A stretch of DNA of 64,000 nt. Origin: Mermis nigrescens (lineage: Eukaryota; Nematoda; Enoplea; Mermithida; Mermithidae). The stretch lies in NCBI GenBank assembly GCA_036768485.1, contig JAVLUZ010000836.1, positions 62,001 to 126,000 on the forward strand. Reading direction: 5' to 3'. The number at the start of each line of letters is the position of its first letter. Within the stretch, counting starts at the first letter, position 1. The translations under genes were made by a program, and so were the position numbers. The notes under the pieces are model-generated. The model was not told where the DNA came from, did not search any database, and worked only from the letters and a program-made list of their open reading frames with translations. This document shows positions 1 to 11,959 of the stretch, in pieces.

Positions 1-1232
1 GTCTAAAACGAGGCGAGCTCACTTGATCAAACTAAAATTTATACTTTGCTTATCATAGGTAGCGCTAGATAGCGCTACCTATATTATATTTGGCCTCCTT
101 TTTCTCATATGTTTTTCACGGCGAGTGCGAAATTTGTGTCCCCCCTCACAGCTATAACGGCACACATCTGGGAGGTGCGGTTTTTTTTCAATCGATGGAT
201 AATTAAAAAATTCGATGTTCATCTTTTTTGTTTTGTTTACACTCAATACCGAGTTAGCAATGAGTGTGTAAAGTGTAAACCGAAAAATCAAATAATTTGC
301 GGAGGGACCAATTTTTTTAAATGTTGCCCCCCGAGCTGTAGATTACGAACCTGACCTTAAAATTTCTTTACACTCAGTGGTTGTTGTATAAAAATGTAAA
401 GTATACGGGTTTTTTACTCTGCTTGTTTTCAGCTTATCTAACTCAATTTTGGGTTTTGTGCAGTCCAATTGGGTTTATAATGTAGAGGGTCACAAAATCT
501 CGAATAAAAATTTTTTTTCCTCTTTCAACGCAATATTGTGTAAAGTAGACGGTTTTTTACTGTTTTCATGTGCAGAAGCATATCTAACTCATTTTTACAT
601 TTTATGCAGTCTGATTGGTTTTAAAAGGTAGACAGTTACAAAATCTAGGGAAGTGCTTTTAATTTTTTCGAAAAAATAATATTTTCAAATTCAGAGGCGG
701 ATTATTGTAAAGAGTCTGGGACAAAAAAATGTTTTTTCCTGCCATATTCTCCACTTAGTAGACAGAACGTGGTAATTATCTTTAAAATGTGCCTCATCTT
801 AAGCGTTACACGGCAAAATTTACTTTGTTTCTTTACAATCAATATTGCGTTATTAGTGCAGGTGTAAACTTTACACTGAAAAAATTTTATCCGCCAAGAG
901 CATCGTGGATGATGAATTTTTAAAAAAATGTTCTCCGTAAGGTCAGAATAACGAATCTGACCTTTAAGCTTTCTACAGTCAGTGTTTGTTGAGGTATGAA
1001 GAGTGAACTTTGAATTATGCATCTATTTTCTAATGCCGATAGATAACTTCGTATTGCATATTGTTTAATCAGATTTTTCTTATTTCAGAGGTTTTTGACC
1101 CGTCTTTAATAAATAATTATTTTTATTATCATAAATGCACTATTCTTAAAACTTTAGTAGAATGATGAATGTTTTTCAATTATTAACTAAGTATTAAAAT
1201 CCGCCGATACGTCGAATTGGCGCAGTGGCTTA
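1..1232 (+). repeat. Unit-array repeat family, copy A, left part
   Basis: A mosaic of degenerate units with recurrent GTAAAGTTTACAC-type palindromes and CGAATCTGAC blocks. It matches copy B at 39550-40660 in reverse orientation, including the stretch that produces near-identical short ORFs in both (MIFRFTLYTLIANSVLSVNK). A hairpin of two 11-base arms AGGTAGCGCTA with a 2-base loop sits at 57-80. The ORFs here are not considered genes. Confidence 0.75.
57..80. repeat. Hairpin at the edge of copy A
   Basis: AGGTAGCGCTA, GA, then its exact reverse complement. Copy B has the equivalent at 40568-40589 (9-base arms) and copy D a degraded one at 50486-50505. Copies C and D also carry an internal relative, TAGGTAAACGCTACCTA-like. 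Confidence 0.75.
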
Positions 1233-1639
1233 CATAGGCGTAGCCAGGATTTTTTCGTAGGGTAGGCACATCCAGTTAACATACAAAAAGTCTGCACATA
1301 CTAAAGGACCACATATGTATATGTGTGAATGTAACAAATTCATGGCAATTAGCAATAAAAATTTGCTAGAAAACAAAAAAGCTATAAATCTTGAATTGTT
1401 TAGTCAATACAGCATTGTATTCCTACTAATCGCATATGATGCTCAGTCCAACCGCCCAAAAAATGAATAGTCAATTTTCAGACACTATCATTAGCCACCT
1501 ACCTTAGAAATCGCACAAATATACTGGCTGTTGCATTAAGTACCATATGGACCACAAATCAAATGACCGCCTAACTAATCATGGAAACCATCAGGTTGCT
1601 ACTTAGAACAGCTATGGATTGGGGGATTAGCAGGCACGT

Positions 1640-2340
1640 AGCTCTGGGGACTGGGGGAGTCCGGTCCAGACCCCCAAAATTCAGAAGAATCGAAAAAATG
1701 GGACCTTTTAAACATTTTTCTGTGCTATTTTTGGCCTTTATGGGCTTGGTCCACACCTGGGCGTGGGGGAGGGGGTTTGGGGGAAGGGGTATGCACCACA
1801 CATGGGGTGGGGGTTTAGGGGTATGCACCCCCAGAAGTTGAAATACCCCCCCCCCCAGAAAAATCAAAATACCCCTCCCAGAATTCAAATTTTGAAAATT
1901 TTTTTTGCTTTTTTTAGCGATTTTTTTGATGCCATTGGATAGTGCTCGATGAGAAACATCGAAAAATGGTGTTTTTTTTGCCATTCGACCACTTTTAAGA
2001 CCATTTTTTGACCTTTGAAAATTTTTTCACCTCCTCAGAATTTTCGTGCTGCCCACCTATGGTATGCACCCCCAGAAACCAAAATACCTTCCCCCAGAAA
2101 TCAAAATACCCCCAAAATTCGATTTTTAAAATTTTTTCGTTTTTTTCGCAATTTTTTGATGCCAATGGATAGTGCTTGATGAGAAACGTCGAAAAATGGT
2201 GTTTTCATCGCCATACCACCATTTTTAAGGCCATTTTTGAGCTTCAAAAAAATCTTACACCCCCAGAATTTATTTGCTGCCCACGTATGGCTTGGTCCCC
2301 TCAAAATTGGTGTTAGTCCCCCAAAATAGGACGGCCAGCT
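1640..2340 (+). repeat. GGTATGCACCCCCAGAA repeat family, tandem copies
   Basis: Two or three diverged copies of a unit with TTTTTTTGATGCCATTGGATAGTGCTCGATGAGAAAC-like sequence and runs of C, ending near GCTGCCCACCTATGG. The same family recurs at 46600-46905, 54975-55130 (fragment) and 60420-60675. The ORFs across it on both strands are by-products. Confidence 0.7.
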
Positions 2341-2759
2341 ACGTGCCTGGAGATTGGCCCCCGAAATTCTGGAAGTACCAGTATTTTTTACAGGGATCCT
2401 TCAAACAAAAAAATAGAAAATACTTAAAGCTCATCTGAATCACCGCCTGAATAGATTTTAGCACAATTTTGAATGAGCCTAAAATTTTTGGGCGCTTTGC
2501 GCCTATTCATATACATACAGCATATTTTTTATTATAATTCAAAAAAAGTCTAAACTTTAAATTTTCTGAGTGAGTAGATTCTCACTGTGAAAAAGCTAAA
2601 AAACACCATCATTTTTGCCAAGTAACTTAACAAAATGCAAATTTATTTAAGACGCCTCGTTATTGGCTTTAAAATCATGAAATCATCAAGAACAGCATTG
2701 ATATCAATCTTTATCTCTGTGAATGTTGATCATCGCAAGTCCAAATTTTTGTGTACTAT

Positions 2760-3500
2760 GATGTAGTACAGTAGCGATTTTAGTGTGGTAAAACAGGGTT
2801 TTCGATCTTCGATAGTGTATTTTAGCATATTTCTGGGTTTCTGACGCCAAAAATTACTAAAAATTGTCTCAAAATGGCGCGAAGCGCCGAAAAATTTGAC
2901 ATTTTTCCATTATGGTACAGTAGCGATATTATTGTGGTAAAAACCGAGTTGTCCGACTTTTGGTAGTGTATTTTACCTAATTTCTGGGTCTCTAAGGGCA
3001 AAAATCAATAAGAATTGTTTTAAAACGGCGCGAAGCTTCGAAAAATTTGACATTTTTTCATTCTAAATGCAAATTCTGCCATTTTAAAGATATGTAGGAC
3101 AAACAATTACTCATTTCGGCGCGGAGCGCCTAAAATTTCTGGGAATTTTACACCTTTTTACAGTTTTTGTCTTCCCAAAAATCTTTGTACATTTTGTACA
3201 CACAAATTTTTGGGTACTATAATATGGTACAGTAGCGATTTTAGTGTGGTAAAAAGAGTTGTTCGACTTTTGGTAGTATATTTCAGCTAATTTCTGGGTC
3301 TCTAAAAGGAAAAAATCACTGAGAATTGTTTTAAAACGGCGCGAAGCGCCGAAAAATTTGACATTCTTCCATTCTAAATGCAAATTCTGCCATTTTAAAG
3401 ATATGTAGGACAAACAATTACTCATTTCGGCGCGAAGCGCCTAAAATTTCTGGGAATTTTACACCTTTTTACAGTTTTTGTCGTCCCAAAAATCTTTTTG
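2760..3500 (+). repeat. Tandem duplication with GGCGCGAAGCGCC palindromes
   Basis: A ~155-bp block (TACAGTAGCGATTTTAGTGT ... AAATTTGACATTTTT) occurs at about 2768, 2923 and 3227. The following ~120-bp block (CATTCTAAATGCAAATTCTG onward) occurs at 3059 and 3371. So a ~300-bp segment was duplicated after an earlier duplication. Each block carries GGCGCGAAGCGCC or a one-base variant. Confidence 0.75.
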
Positions 3501-3734
3501 GGCTGGGGGGTCTGGGGTGGCGCGCTCAAGCGCCCCCAGCGGGGTCCGGGGCAGAGCCACGGAAAATTTCGCCAAATTAAGCACTGAAATATTGAATTTC
3601 AATGTTAAAATTTTCATAAAATCGTCCGAATCATGGTCCTTAATTCAATTGATGAATAGATAAAATAGACTGGCGCGCAGCGCGGAAATTTTCTGATATT
3701 TTCATGCCAGAATGACTGTTCTTAACACGCATGA

Positions 3735-3910
3735 GGTGCGAATATTTTGTAGACTTGTCATGTTCCCAGTGCTAAGACAGCTTTTAAAAACGCAATCTGC
3801 ACAAAGCGAACGAATCTTCTCCATACTTTTGAATTTCTCTTGACTAGAAATGTTTGCAAAAAGGTACTTAATCTTCTCATGGCGACAAACGCTTTATTCT
3901 TTGTTATTAT
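3735..3910 (+). pseudogene. hAT transposase C-terminal (dimerisation) relic
   Basis: One frame reads FPVLRQLLKTQSAQSERIFS then ILLNFS and a stop. The next frame continues TRNVCKKVLNLLMATNAL. Together they follow the hAT C-terminal pattern (S-x-x-S-E-R-x-F-S, then R-N/R and L-x-x-L-x-x-x-N). The frame break and lack of upstream coding sequence show that it is dead. Confidence 0.6.
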
Positions 3911-5087
3911 ATTTTTTATATTTTATTTTCTTTGTCTTTACATATGTCTATGTCTTCTGTATCAAATTATCAACGGTTTTCCTTATCAACTTACTTTAGC
4001 AGTTGTCCGTTGCAAATATGCTCACCTCAATAACTTTTCCTAAAGATATTCAAAAATTTGGAACAAGTTACCTGATCATGTCGTCGCTTCTCCTAACGTT
4101 GGTTCGTTCAAAAAAGAGCTGCTAAATATTGATTTTACAATTTTATTGTTGAAGCATACCTACTTGTATCACACTCCGTGATCTGTATGTCCTTTTGTTC
4201 TGTCACTCTTTTATCATGTATTTATGTTTTACCAAATTTACTGTATTTTTCTGAACAATAGATATTTTCTTGTTTTGTCTCTCTCTTGTTTGTTGCCATT
4301 AAGTTAAAATAATGGCGAAAACTAGAATAAATCGGCGCGAAGCGCCGAATTTTTGGTTTATTCACAACAAAATCGTCGCAGGACAGCGTTACGCAACCGC
4401 ATAGCTCCATTTCTAAAAATTCGAAATTTTCCTCAGGGGGAATTCCCCCTTCCCCCTGGCTACGCCCCTGCTTTTGGGGACCATCTTTGTACATACATGT
4501 ACAAACGAACCTTGTACAAAAAAACACTGCTTCCAGCGCATAATAAACATTTTTTCCGTCAAAAACGTAAAAAATTTAAATGAAAAAATAAATTTTTCGA
4601 TTGCATAAATAGTGCAGGAGGATGTGAAAAGCCCTGAAAACACGTTATTTAGAGGCCCCGTCCGTTTTTATGAGTTTTCAGACGGAAAAATTCTTTTTTG
4701 GATTCCCCCTTGCAAAAATCCTGGCTACGCCTATGATCTGAGGCATGAACACCACCGCTACTAGCAATCGTTTCATTCTCATCGCCATTTATCGAATATG
4801 GTGGATTACTTGAGCTAGACTCTGAGGAGGCATGCCTGGCTCTAATAGGCTGATTAAAAAATCAAATAAAGTCGCCTGGCGTTTCATGGTGATACAGCAC
4901 TACAAGAAACGAATCGACGCCGCCAAGCAAGACAGGCGAGGCAACAACTCTAAGACGATGTTAACACTTACAGTAACAGAACACAAAGTTGTAATAGTTC
5001 ATAGTCAGTAAAGTTGTGGCCAAACATAATTCGAAATTTTTCTAGGGTAGGCACGTGCCTCAAGTGCCTCCACGTAGCTACGCTCAT

Positions 5088-6860
5088 GCCGTTCTCGCAT
5101 GCAGATTCAGAAAAAGACTAATGGGTTCGAATCTTCTGAATGCTGATTTTTTTCATTTTTTTATTCTTTTGGCAAAACCATGCTCTTCATTTGACTTATT
5201 CATCTATTTATGTTCTGCAGCTGACACTTTTTGTTTTTTGAATTTCGCCTTAGTTCTCGAATGGGAGTGTAAAGAGTGCAAAAATCTGGGGGTAAAAGAC
5301 ACATTCTAGTCGAGTTTTCGACTTCTTTATGCCTGCTAACAACTCCGCTTATAAGTTTTAAGAAATTTTTTCTGACAGAAATGTACTACGGATCAAGAGC
5401 TATCCTGTAGCTTGCCAGAAAACTTTTCTACAATCAATACGCAATTAGTACCAGGGATTTAAACTTTACACTCTAGTGGATGAGTAAAAAACAGTTTTTG
5501 TCCGAGATTTCTCTGTCAACATTTTCGGTTATGAGTTTGGATGAATTGAATAAAATAGAAATAAGGTAACTTCTAAGATCTACAGCATCGAAGCAAGCCG
5601 CGTTCAAAAAAACGTAATATTGTGTTATTTATGGGGGTGTAAACTTCGAAATCTGAGGTGTGAAATGGGCGAAAAAACAGGTTTTTCCGTATTTTGATTT
5701 GCAAATCATATCAAATATTTTGCGGAACAGTAAGTTTGGCACATACAAACGTACTACAATCAAAGGGCTACAAACTGGCCCATACCGAATTTATTTACAC
5801 TCAATGGGGCGTTAGGTTCAGATTTTTAAAGTTTACAATATGGTGGACTACTGGGAAATACAGTTTTGTCCAGTTTTTTTGTTTGCCCCTTTTCTGTTCA
5901 GAAGTCGGGCGAGGTCGAATAGGATAAAAATAAAGTACTTTCCAAGGGTACGCATCATAGCTAATTGCGTTTGTTTACATCAATATTTAGCTTTTTCGGT
6001 AAATGCAAAGTCAAAAAATGGGGAGTTTACATCAATTTTTAAAAAATAAAAAAAAATTGTTGTTTCTGCCAAGTTCTGGGTTATTAGTCTGGTCATACTC
6101 TCAAGTCTACAAATTAACCAGAAACCAAATGTGATACGCCAGTTTTTTTGCGCTCAACAGTGGTGTAAAGTAGTTTACATCTTATATTTATTTGTTCGCG
6201 GTCCATTGTGTTGACTTAATTTTTTCATAAATGTTGATCGTAATATCACAGTAATATCAGAATTACGAATCCGACTGAAAGTTTCTTTATACACTGTGGT
6301 TGTGTAAAGTTTACACTGCATATCAACTTTAGTTCTAGAGCCTTGCGGAAATTAAATTTTTTTCAAATGTTCTACATAAAATCAGAATTGGGAATCTGAC
6401 TGTTAGTTTTCTTTACCTAGTAGCTATGTAAAGTTTGCACTATTCCATTTGTTGTTAATATGTAGTTTATACTACAAATTTATTTTACTTCCAAATCTGA
6501 GCGTTAGTCTTCCTTACACTTGATATTTGCGTAAAGTTTATGCTGAAAAACTTTGATCTGTTTAAATAATGTAAGGTTGTCTTGTCTAAAAAAGATAATG
6601 GTGATGTTAAGAACAATATTGTTTTCCGCGTTCTTGGACTGCTGTCATTTTTGTGGTATGCTACTGTATGTGTTTACTGATTGATGTACTCAAATCATGC
6701 TAATTAAAAGAAGGGTACTAGCAAAGAAAAATGCTCCGATGGAACAAAAAAAGATGAATATACTTGGAATGTGGATTATTGAGGATGTAAAAGGTGGGGA
6801 CTAGAAAAATCTACCTAAAGTCGCAAAATCTGCTAAAAACCATACTTTCTCTAAGCAACG
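5088..6860 (+). repeat. Unit-array repeat family, copy A, right part
   Basis: It resumes after the insertion with a tRNA-like B-box (GGGTTCGAATCTTCTGAATG) and runs through units at about 6266, 6391 and 6496, each with CGAATCTGACTG followed by GTAAAGTTTACACTG. It ends near AAAATGCTCCGATGGAAC. Collinear with 37730-39480 in reverse. Short ORFs at 5055 and 5694 are shared with copy B only because the repeat is shared. Confidence 0.75.
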
Positions 6861-7420
6861 GAAAAAATCGAAGTATATTCTGCGACCTCTAAAAAAGTAC
6901 ATTTTATTTTAATACAAAATTTTTAAAATTTTGTTAATACTTTGATCTTTTTCAAATAAATATTTTTTATAGAAGGCAGCAATACCGACTCAAAAACGGA
7001 CTCAAAAATTTTTGACTGCGCTATCAGCGGTACTTTCTTAATTAAAATTTAAAGTAAATCTGACGGATCAGTGTTGAGCGAATATTTTTGGAAGGAATAA
7101 AACTTCAAGTACAAAGAAAATATTTAAAAGAAAAATTAAAACTTTATATGAAAAAGTGCGTTAAAATTTGTACAATGTCTTTCAATAGCTCTATGCTTGA
7201 GATTTATTATCAATTTTTTGTTTTCTTCGAATTTTACTCAAAAAGGTTGAAAACAGAATCAAGTTGTTTGTCAAAAATCGATTGATTTAAAAAAAAATGA
7301 AGGGACTCTGAAGAGAAAAAAGCTGAAGTCGATATTTAAATTTTGCATGAGTGAAACCGATCCTCATAAAATCGAGATTGGGGATGAATATAATTAGAAA
7401 ATTCAGCATTGACTAAGAGC
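6861..7420. other. Unassigned AT-rich sequence
   Basis: No gene or clear repeat seen. A 65-codon ORF at 7088-7285 has lysine-rich, low-complexity composition and is not convincing. Confidence 0.5.
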
Positions 7421-7423
7421 TAC

Positions 7424-7770
7424 AGTCTGTTTCATTTATTCGAGAGCTATTTCACTTAATTTCCCTGAAGGCTACAATATGCCTACTAGGTGATTTACTG
7501 TAACTCGACAGAAAAGTTGAGTGGGGCGCGAGCGGCCGCCATTCTTTCATTTTTAATGCACTAAACCGTCCATATAGACTTAATTTAAGCATCTAAACAG
7601 TGCTATGACATATTGCAGTAAGTGCGCTGAATAAAAATCTTGCAGGAGGAATCGAACCCATGTTGCTTCGACGACAATCAGACGTTCTACCACTACGCTA
7701 GGCGGAAGTTTTCGGCGATGTTTAAAATGCCAGTCTTTAGTGTTCAAGGGTCGATTTATGACAAGCTGAA
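7424..7770. repeat. Truncated GTCTGTTTCATTTA element with tRNA-like core
   Basis: It begins GTCTGTTTCATTTATTCGAG and matches 11207-11760 for about 320 bp (shared GCACTAAACCGTCCATATA and CAATCAGACGTTC blocks). The right end is lost or diverged after GACAAGCTGAATG. Confidence 0.6.
7638..7710 (-). ncRNA. tRNA-like sequence (tRNA-derived repeat)
   Basis: On the minus strand TAGCGTAGTGGTAGAACG resembles a tRNA A box and GGGTTCGATTCCTCC a B box, about 30 bases apart. The anticodon and acceptor stems do not pair well. A second, mutated copy is split by a MITE at 11445-11645. More likely a tRNA-derived repeat or pseudogene than a working tRNA. Confidence 0.4.
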
Positions 7771-7969
7771 TGTTGGTACTTGAATAGTAAGACGAACGAA
7801 ACGTAACGAAAATCGAACCTAGTCTCAGGTATAAATGGGCACCAAAAAATTCAATTTTATGGGTTTGTCGTAATCTGCGAGGAGGGGTATTTTGGATTCT
7901 AGGGTCTATCTTTTGAACCCCCTATGCCCATGCGTAGTTCCTCAACTTAAGACTAGCTTAAACACTTAT

Positions 7970-10100
7970 GAGTGGCCTGAATATACTCACGCTCATTACA
8001 CACTTAATACCGAGTGTGAAATGAGCGTGTGAAGTTTGGCGTGAGGTTTTAACATATTCAAATCGTTGACGGTTTTTTAGCCACCATGTACACAATTCAG
8101 CATACATGCTTCATACAATTTAATCATATAGAATTGTAGAGAATTGAATTCTCTAAATATACATTTTTTGTTTTTAAAATTTCGCATTATTCCTCGAGGG
8201 GAGTGTGAAGGGTGTGAAAATTTACTGTTAAAAAGACAAATTTTGGTTGCGTTTTTGCCTTCTTGATGTGTGCCAACAACTCCGGTTATGGGTCCCAAGG
8301 AATTTACTCTGACAGAAATGTACTACGGCTTAAGGGCTACTTTCCGCTTACCAGCAAACTTTTGTACATTGAATACAGAGTTAGATATAGGGGTCTAAAG
8401 TTTACAGACAAGTGGATGGTGTAAAACAGGTTTTGTCTAAGATTTCTCCACTTACTTTTCCAGTTATATGTCGAGATAAATTAAATAAAATTTAAATAAA
8501 GTTCGTTTCATGGGCTATACGTCGCAGCAAACCGCGTTTAAAAAACGCTTTATTGACTTATTCATGGGGTGTTAAGTTCGAAATCAGGGTATAAAATGTA
8601 CGAAAAAACACGTTCTTTTCCTATTTTGTTTGGTAAATATCTAAAATATTTTGCGGATTAGAAGTTTCCACATACCAACGTTCTACAATTCAAAGGCTAT
8701 AAACTGGCCGAAACTAAATTTCTTTACACTTAATGGGAAGTTAGGTTCAGATTTTTTCAGTTTAGAATGTGGTGGATGGTGGAAAATACGTTTTTATCCG
8801 TTTTTCTGTCAAATTCTCTCTTAAGAAGTCGGGACAGGTCGAATAGGATAAAAATGAAGTAATTTCTAAGGGGTACACGTCACAGCAAATTGGGATTACT
8901 TGCATTAATATTTAGCTTTTTCGGGAGGTGTAAAGTCAAAATTTTTGGTGATTTTAACGTGTTTCTGTCTTGTTTTTCTGCCAACTTCTCCGCTTATGAG
9001 CCTGGACACGATCTCAAATCTAAACATATACCAGAAATCAAACGTGATACGCCAGTAGGGATCTTGAGATTACAATCAACAGTGGTGTAAAGTGGTTTCA
9101 ATCTAATGTTCATTTGTCTTCAGACCATTGTGGAGACTTAATTTTTTCATAAATGTTAATCGTAATATCAGAGTAATATTAGGATTACGAATCCGACTAA
9201 AATCTTCTTTAAATTCTGTGGTTGCGTAAAGTTTACACTGCAAATTAACTTTAGTTCTAGAGCATTAAGGAGGCTAAATTTTTTTCCAAAATGTTCTACG
9301 TAGAGTCAGGATTACAAATCTGACTGTTACTTTTCTCTACACCCAGTAGCTGTGTAAAGTTTGCACTATTTATTTATTGTCAAAGTGTGGTTTACACAAC
9401 AAATTTATTTTACTCCCAGAGCGTTGCAAAATGTGAAAAGCTTAATTTTTAAATGTTCCATGTAACGTTAGAATTTCGAATCTGAGCGGAAGTGTACTTT
9501 ACACCCAATATTTGCGTACAGTTTATCCTGAAAACCTGTGATCTGTTTGAATAAGGTAAGGTTGTCTGGTTCAGAAGAGATTATTCTAATGTTCAGAATA
9601 ATATTGTTTTGCGCGTTCTTGGACTACTGTCATTATCGTGGCATGTTACCGTATGTGTTTACTTACTGATTTACTCGAATCATGCTAATTAAAAATAGGG
9701 TACTAGCAAAAAAATGCTCAAAAAAATGATTATTGATTATTAAGGATGTTAAAGGAGGGACCTAGGTAAACGCTACCTATGTATATGTCTAAAGTCGTAG
9801 AATCTTTTAAAAATCTGACTTTCCCTATGCAACGCAAAAAATCGAAGTGTAATCTGTGGTCTTTGAAGAAATGTAACCGTCTTAGAATAATTTTCAATGC
9901 CTCACGTAAGCCTGAATAAATATGATCTAAAGTTATTTTCCGTAAGGTCAGAATTACGAATTTGACTGTACGTTTTCTTTGCACTCAGTAGTTATGTAAA
10001 GTTTAAATTGAAAATTAAATTTAGTTTCAGAGCGTTGCAGAAGCTTAATTTCTTTAAATGATCCATGCGACGTCAGGATTTTGAATCTGAGCGGCTGACC
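7970..10100 (+). repeat. Unit-array repeat family, copy C
   Basis: Same block order as copy A right part: GGGAGTGTGAAGGGTGTGAA, the GTACTACGGCTTAAGGGC block, then units at about 9187, 9317 and 9478, with further fragments at 9956 and 10078. CCTAGGTAAACGCTACCTATG at 9764-9784 carries the TAGGTA..TACCTA hairpin. Confidence 0.7.
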
Positions 10101-11206
10101 ATATAAATACACTGGCCATCTAATTATGCTGGTCGTCTGAATAGGTTGGCTAGCTTACAGTAACAAACAGCTGAAAAATTATTAAAATAATGACGTGTTT
10201 AGAAATAATGTAAGAATGATTAGAAAAAAGATGATATTTGACTTATTAACCTGCAAGCAATTTAAGAAACGTTTCTTAAAGTAAGCTACCTACCAGCTTT
10301 TATATTACAACGCAGAACAACTCTTGCCAGTTGAAATGATTGCAGCACAGCAAAGTAGGTAAGCCGCGCAGTCAGTATTATTTATTCGAGACAATTTAAA
10401 AAAGTTTGACTATAAAAGTGATGCAAACTAAATACGACAGGAGCGATATTCCATTTATTAGATCAAGTTCAAGGATGATCTTTCCTATTCTCAAACGGCA
10501 ATACTGCATCACTTTTTTGCCACTTTTGTAGCCAAATTCATTTAGACTAAATTTAGTGAAAAAGCTCTGACATAAACGCAAACTATGCATATTGTTTCCT
10601 TTTCCATTAAAACACCAGCTAAACCAACTTTTTTTGTATATCCAGGTCCACTTTTTCGGCTGATGCGGACTTATTTTTTACAAGCACAAAGACTTTGGGG
10701 ACTCAGCGAAAATATCTAAATTTTTGGTGCTGAATATTTCGGTTGGCCTTTTATGACAGTCAAAGTTTATTGCAACGTCAATAAAATTGAAAACTGATAA
10801 AATACAAGTAAGCACGACGCAATATGATAAAAAAAATAATAAAAACGTAAAAATTAAAATGACAAGTATTTTAGCGTGCGGTCGAATTCATTAATCTTTG
10901 AATTTTATCATCAAAAATGCAATTCATACTTTATAAAACACATTTTTACACACTTATATGTACAATATTAGTGAATTATCAATTTCACATAGGTTCATAT
11001 CAGATTTACAGCTGCAAGATAGGCATAACGTTCGATGAAATGGACGAAAAATTGAACATTTTCTCATCTTAAATTTTTTAGATCGTTTTATTTATCTTAA
11101 ATTCAGCGGGGCCAATCTGGAGAGGCGCGGACCTAAACTGTGTACTTATTAATGTTCCAGCCATTCAAATTTTTTACACGGGATTTATAAAACTCAGCAA
11201 GATATA
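10101..11206. other. AT-rich sequence without recognised features
   Basis: No exon of the M16 genes and no clear repeat on either strand. The ORF at 10396-10590 (minus) has no recognisable content. Confidence 0.5.
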
Positions 11207-11959
11207 GTCTGTTTCATTTATTTGAGAGCTTTTTCTTTAAATTTTTTTGATGACTAGACTATGTCTAACTAGGCGATTCACTGTAGCTCGACAGTTAAGT
11301 TTAGTGGGAGCGAGCGGCTATCATACATATATTTTTAATGCACTAAACCGTCCATATAAATTTAATTCAAGCATATAAACAGCGCTGGGATATACTACAG
11401 TAAGTGCTCTAGATAAAAATCTCCCAGCTACGATCAAACCCGTGCAGTGGCGGATCCAGGATTTTCCTAAAGGGGGGGGGGTGGTACCCCTAAAGGAGAG
11501 GGGGCGAAACCATGACTTGGGCGGAAAAATTAGCCGTTTTAATCCAAAAATCGCTAAAAATCGCTCAAAAATCCTTAATTTTGCGCACTATTTTGGCCAA
11601 TGGGGGGGCGGCCGCCCTCCCGCCCCCTCCTTAAATCCGCCCCTGAACCCGTGTTACTCCTGCGACAATCAGACGTTCCACCACTGCCTTAAGCGGAAGT
11701 TTGCGGTGATGTTTGAAATGTTAGTGTATTGTATTTAACGGTCAAATTATAACAAGCTGAATGCGAAATTTTCATGCGCATGTTGCATGATCTGCTGGAA
11801 GACAATAATAAATTCTGCCGTACAAAATTTTACCGAAAAATCCTTCCTTCCTACATAGCTACAGTGATCTTTAAACGACCTACAGTAAGTATGAAAGATA
11901 GACATACTGTAGCATCGGAAAAGATTTGCTGAAAAAGTTCTCGGGTAAATGAAACAGAC
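11207..11959. mobile_element. TA-flanked MITE with GTCTGTTTCATTTA ends and tRNA-like core
   Basis: Left end TA|GTCTGTTTCATTTA, right end TAAATGAAACAGAC|TA: 14-bp terminal inverted repeats with a TA target site, as in Tc1/mariner-type MITEs. It carries the tRNA-like segment seen at 7638-7710. A 201-bp hAT MITE is inserted at 11445. Confidence 0.8.
11445..11645. mobile_element. hAT-type MITE (CAGTGGCGGAT family) with 8-bp TSD
   Basis: It begins CAGTGGCGGATCCAGGATTT and ends AAATCCGCCCCTG, with exact AACCCGTG duplications at 11437-11444 and 11646-11653. It lies inside the tRNA-like part of the surrounding element, splitting the B box. The 98-codon ORF across it is not a gene. Confidence 0.88.

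Larger units (their letters stand above)
1233..5087. mobile_element. Large insertion splitting copy A, with hAT transposase relic
   Basis: It starts CATAGGCGTAGCCAGGAT; the exact inverted copy ends at 4735, giving 22-bp terminal inverted repeats. A related end (GTAGCTACGCTCATG) sits at 5074-5088, so one element may lie inside another. Copy B has no insertion here and provides the empty site: its continuous GGCGCAGTTGTTGACAACTC corresponds to the interrupted sequence at 1220 and 5088. No clean target duplication was found. Confidence 0.65.

Noticed and set aside
1571..1984. 137-codon minus-strand ORF
   Set aside because: Lies in the GGTATGCACCCCC repeat family; similar peptides recur in other copies (2101-2304, 60502-60723).
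7638..7710. Functional tRNA gene
   Set aside because: A and B boxes are recognisable, but acceptor and anticodon stems do not pair and the copy sits in a dispersed repeat.
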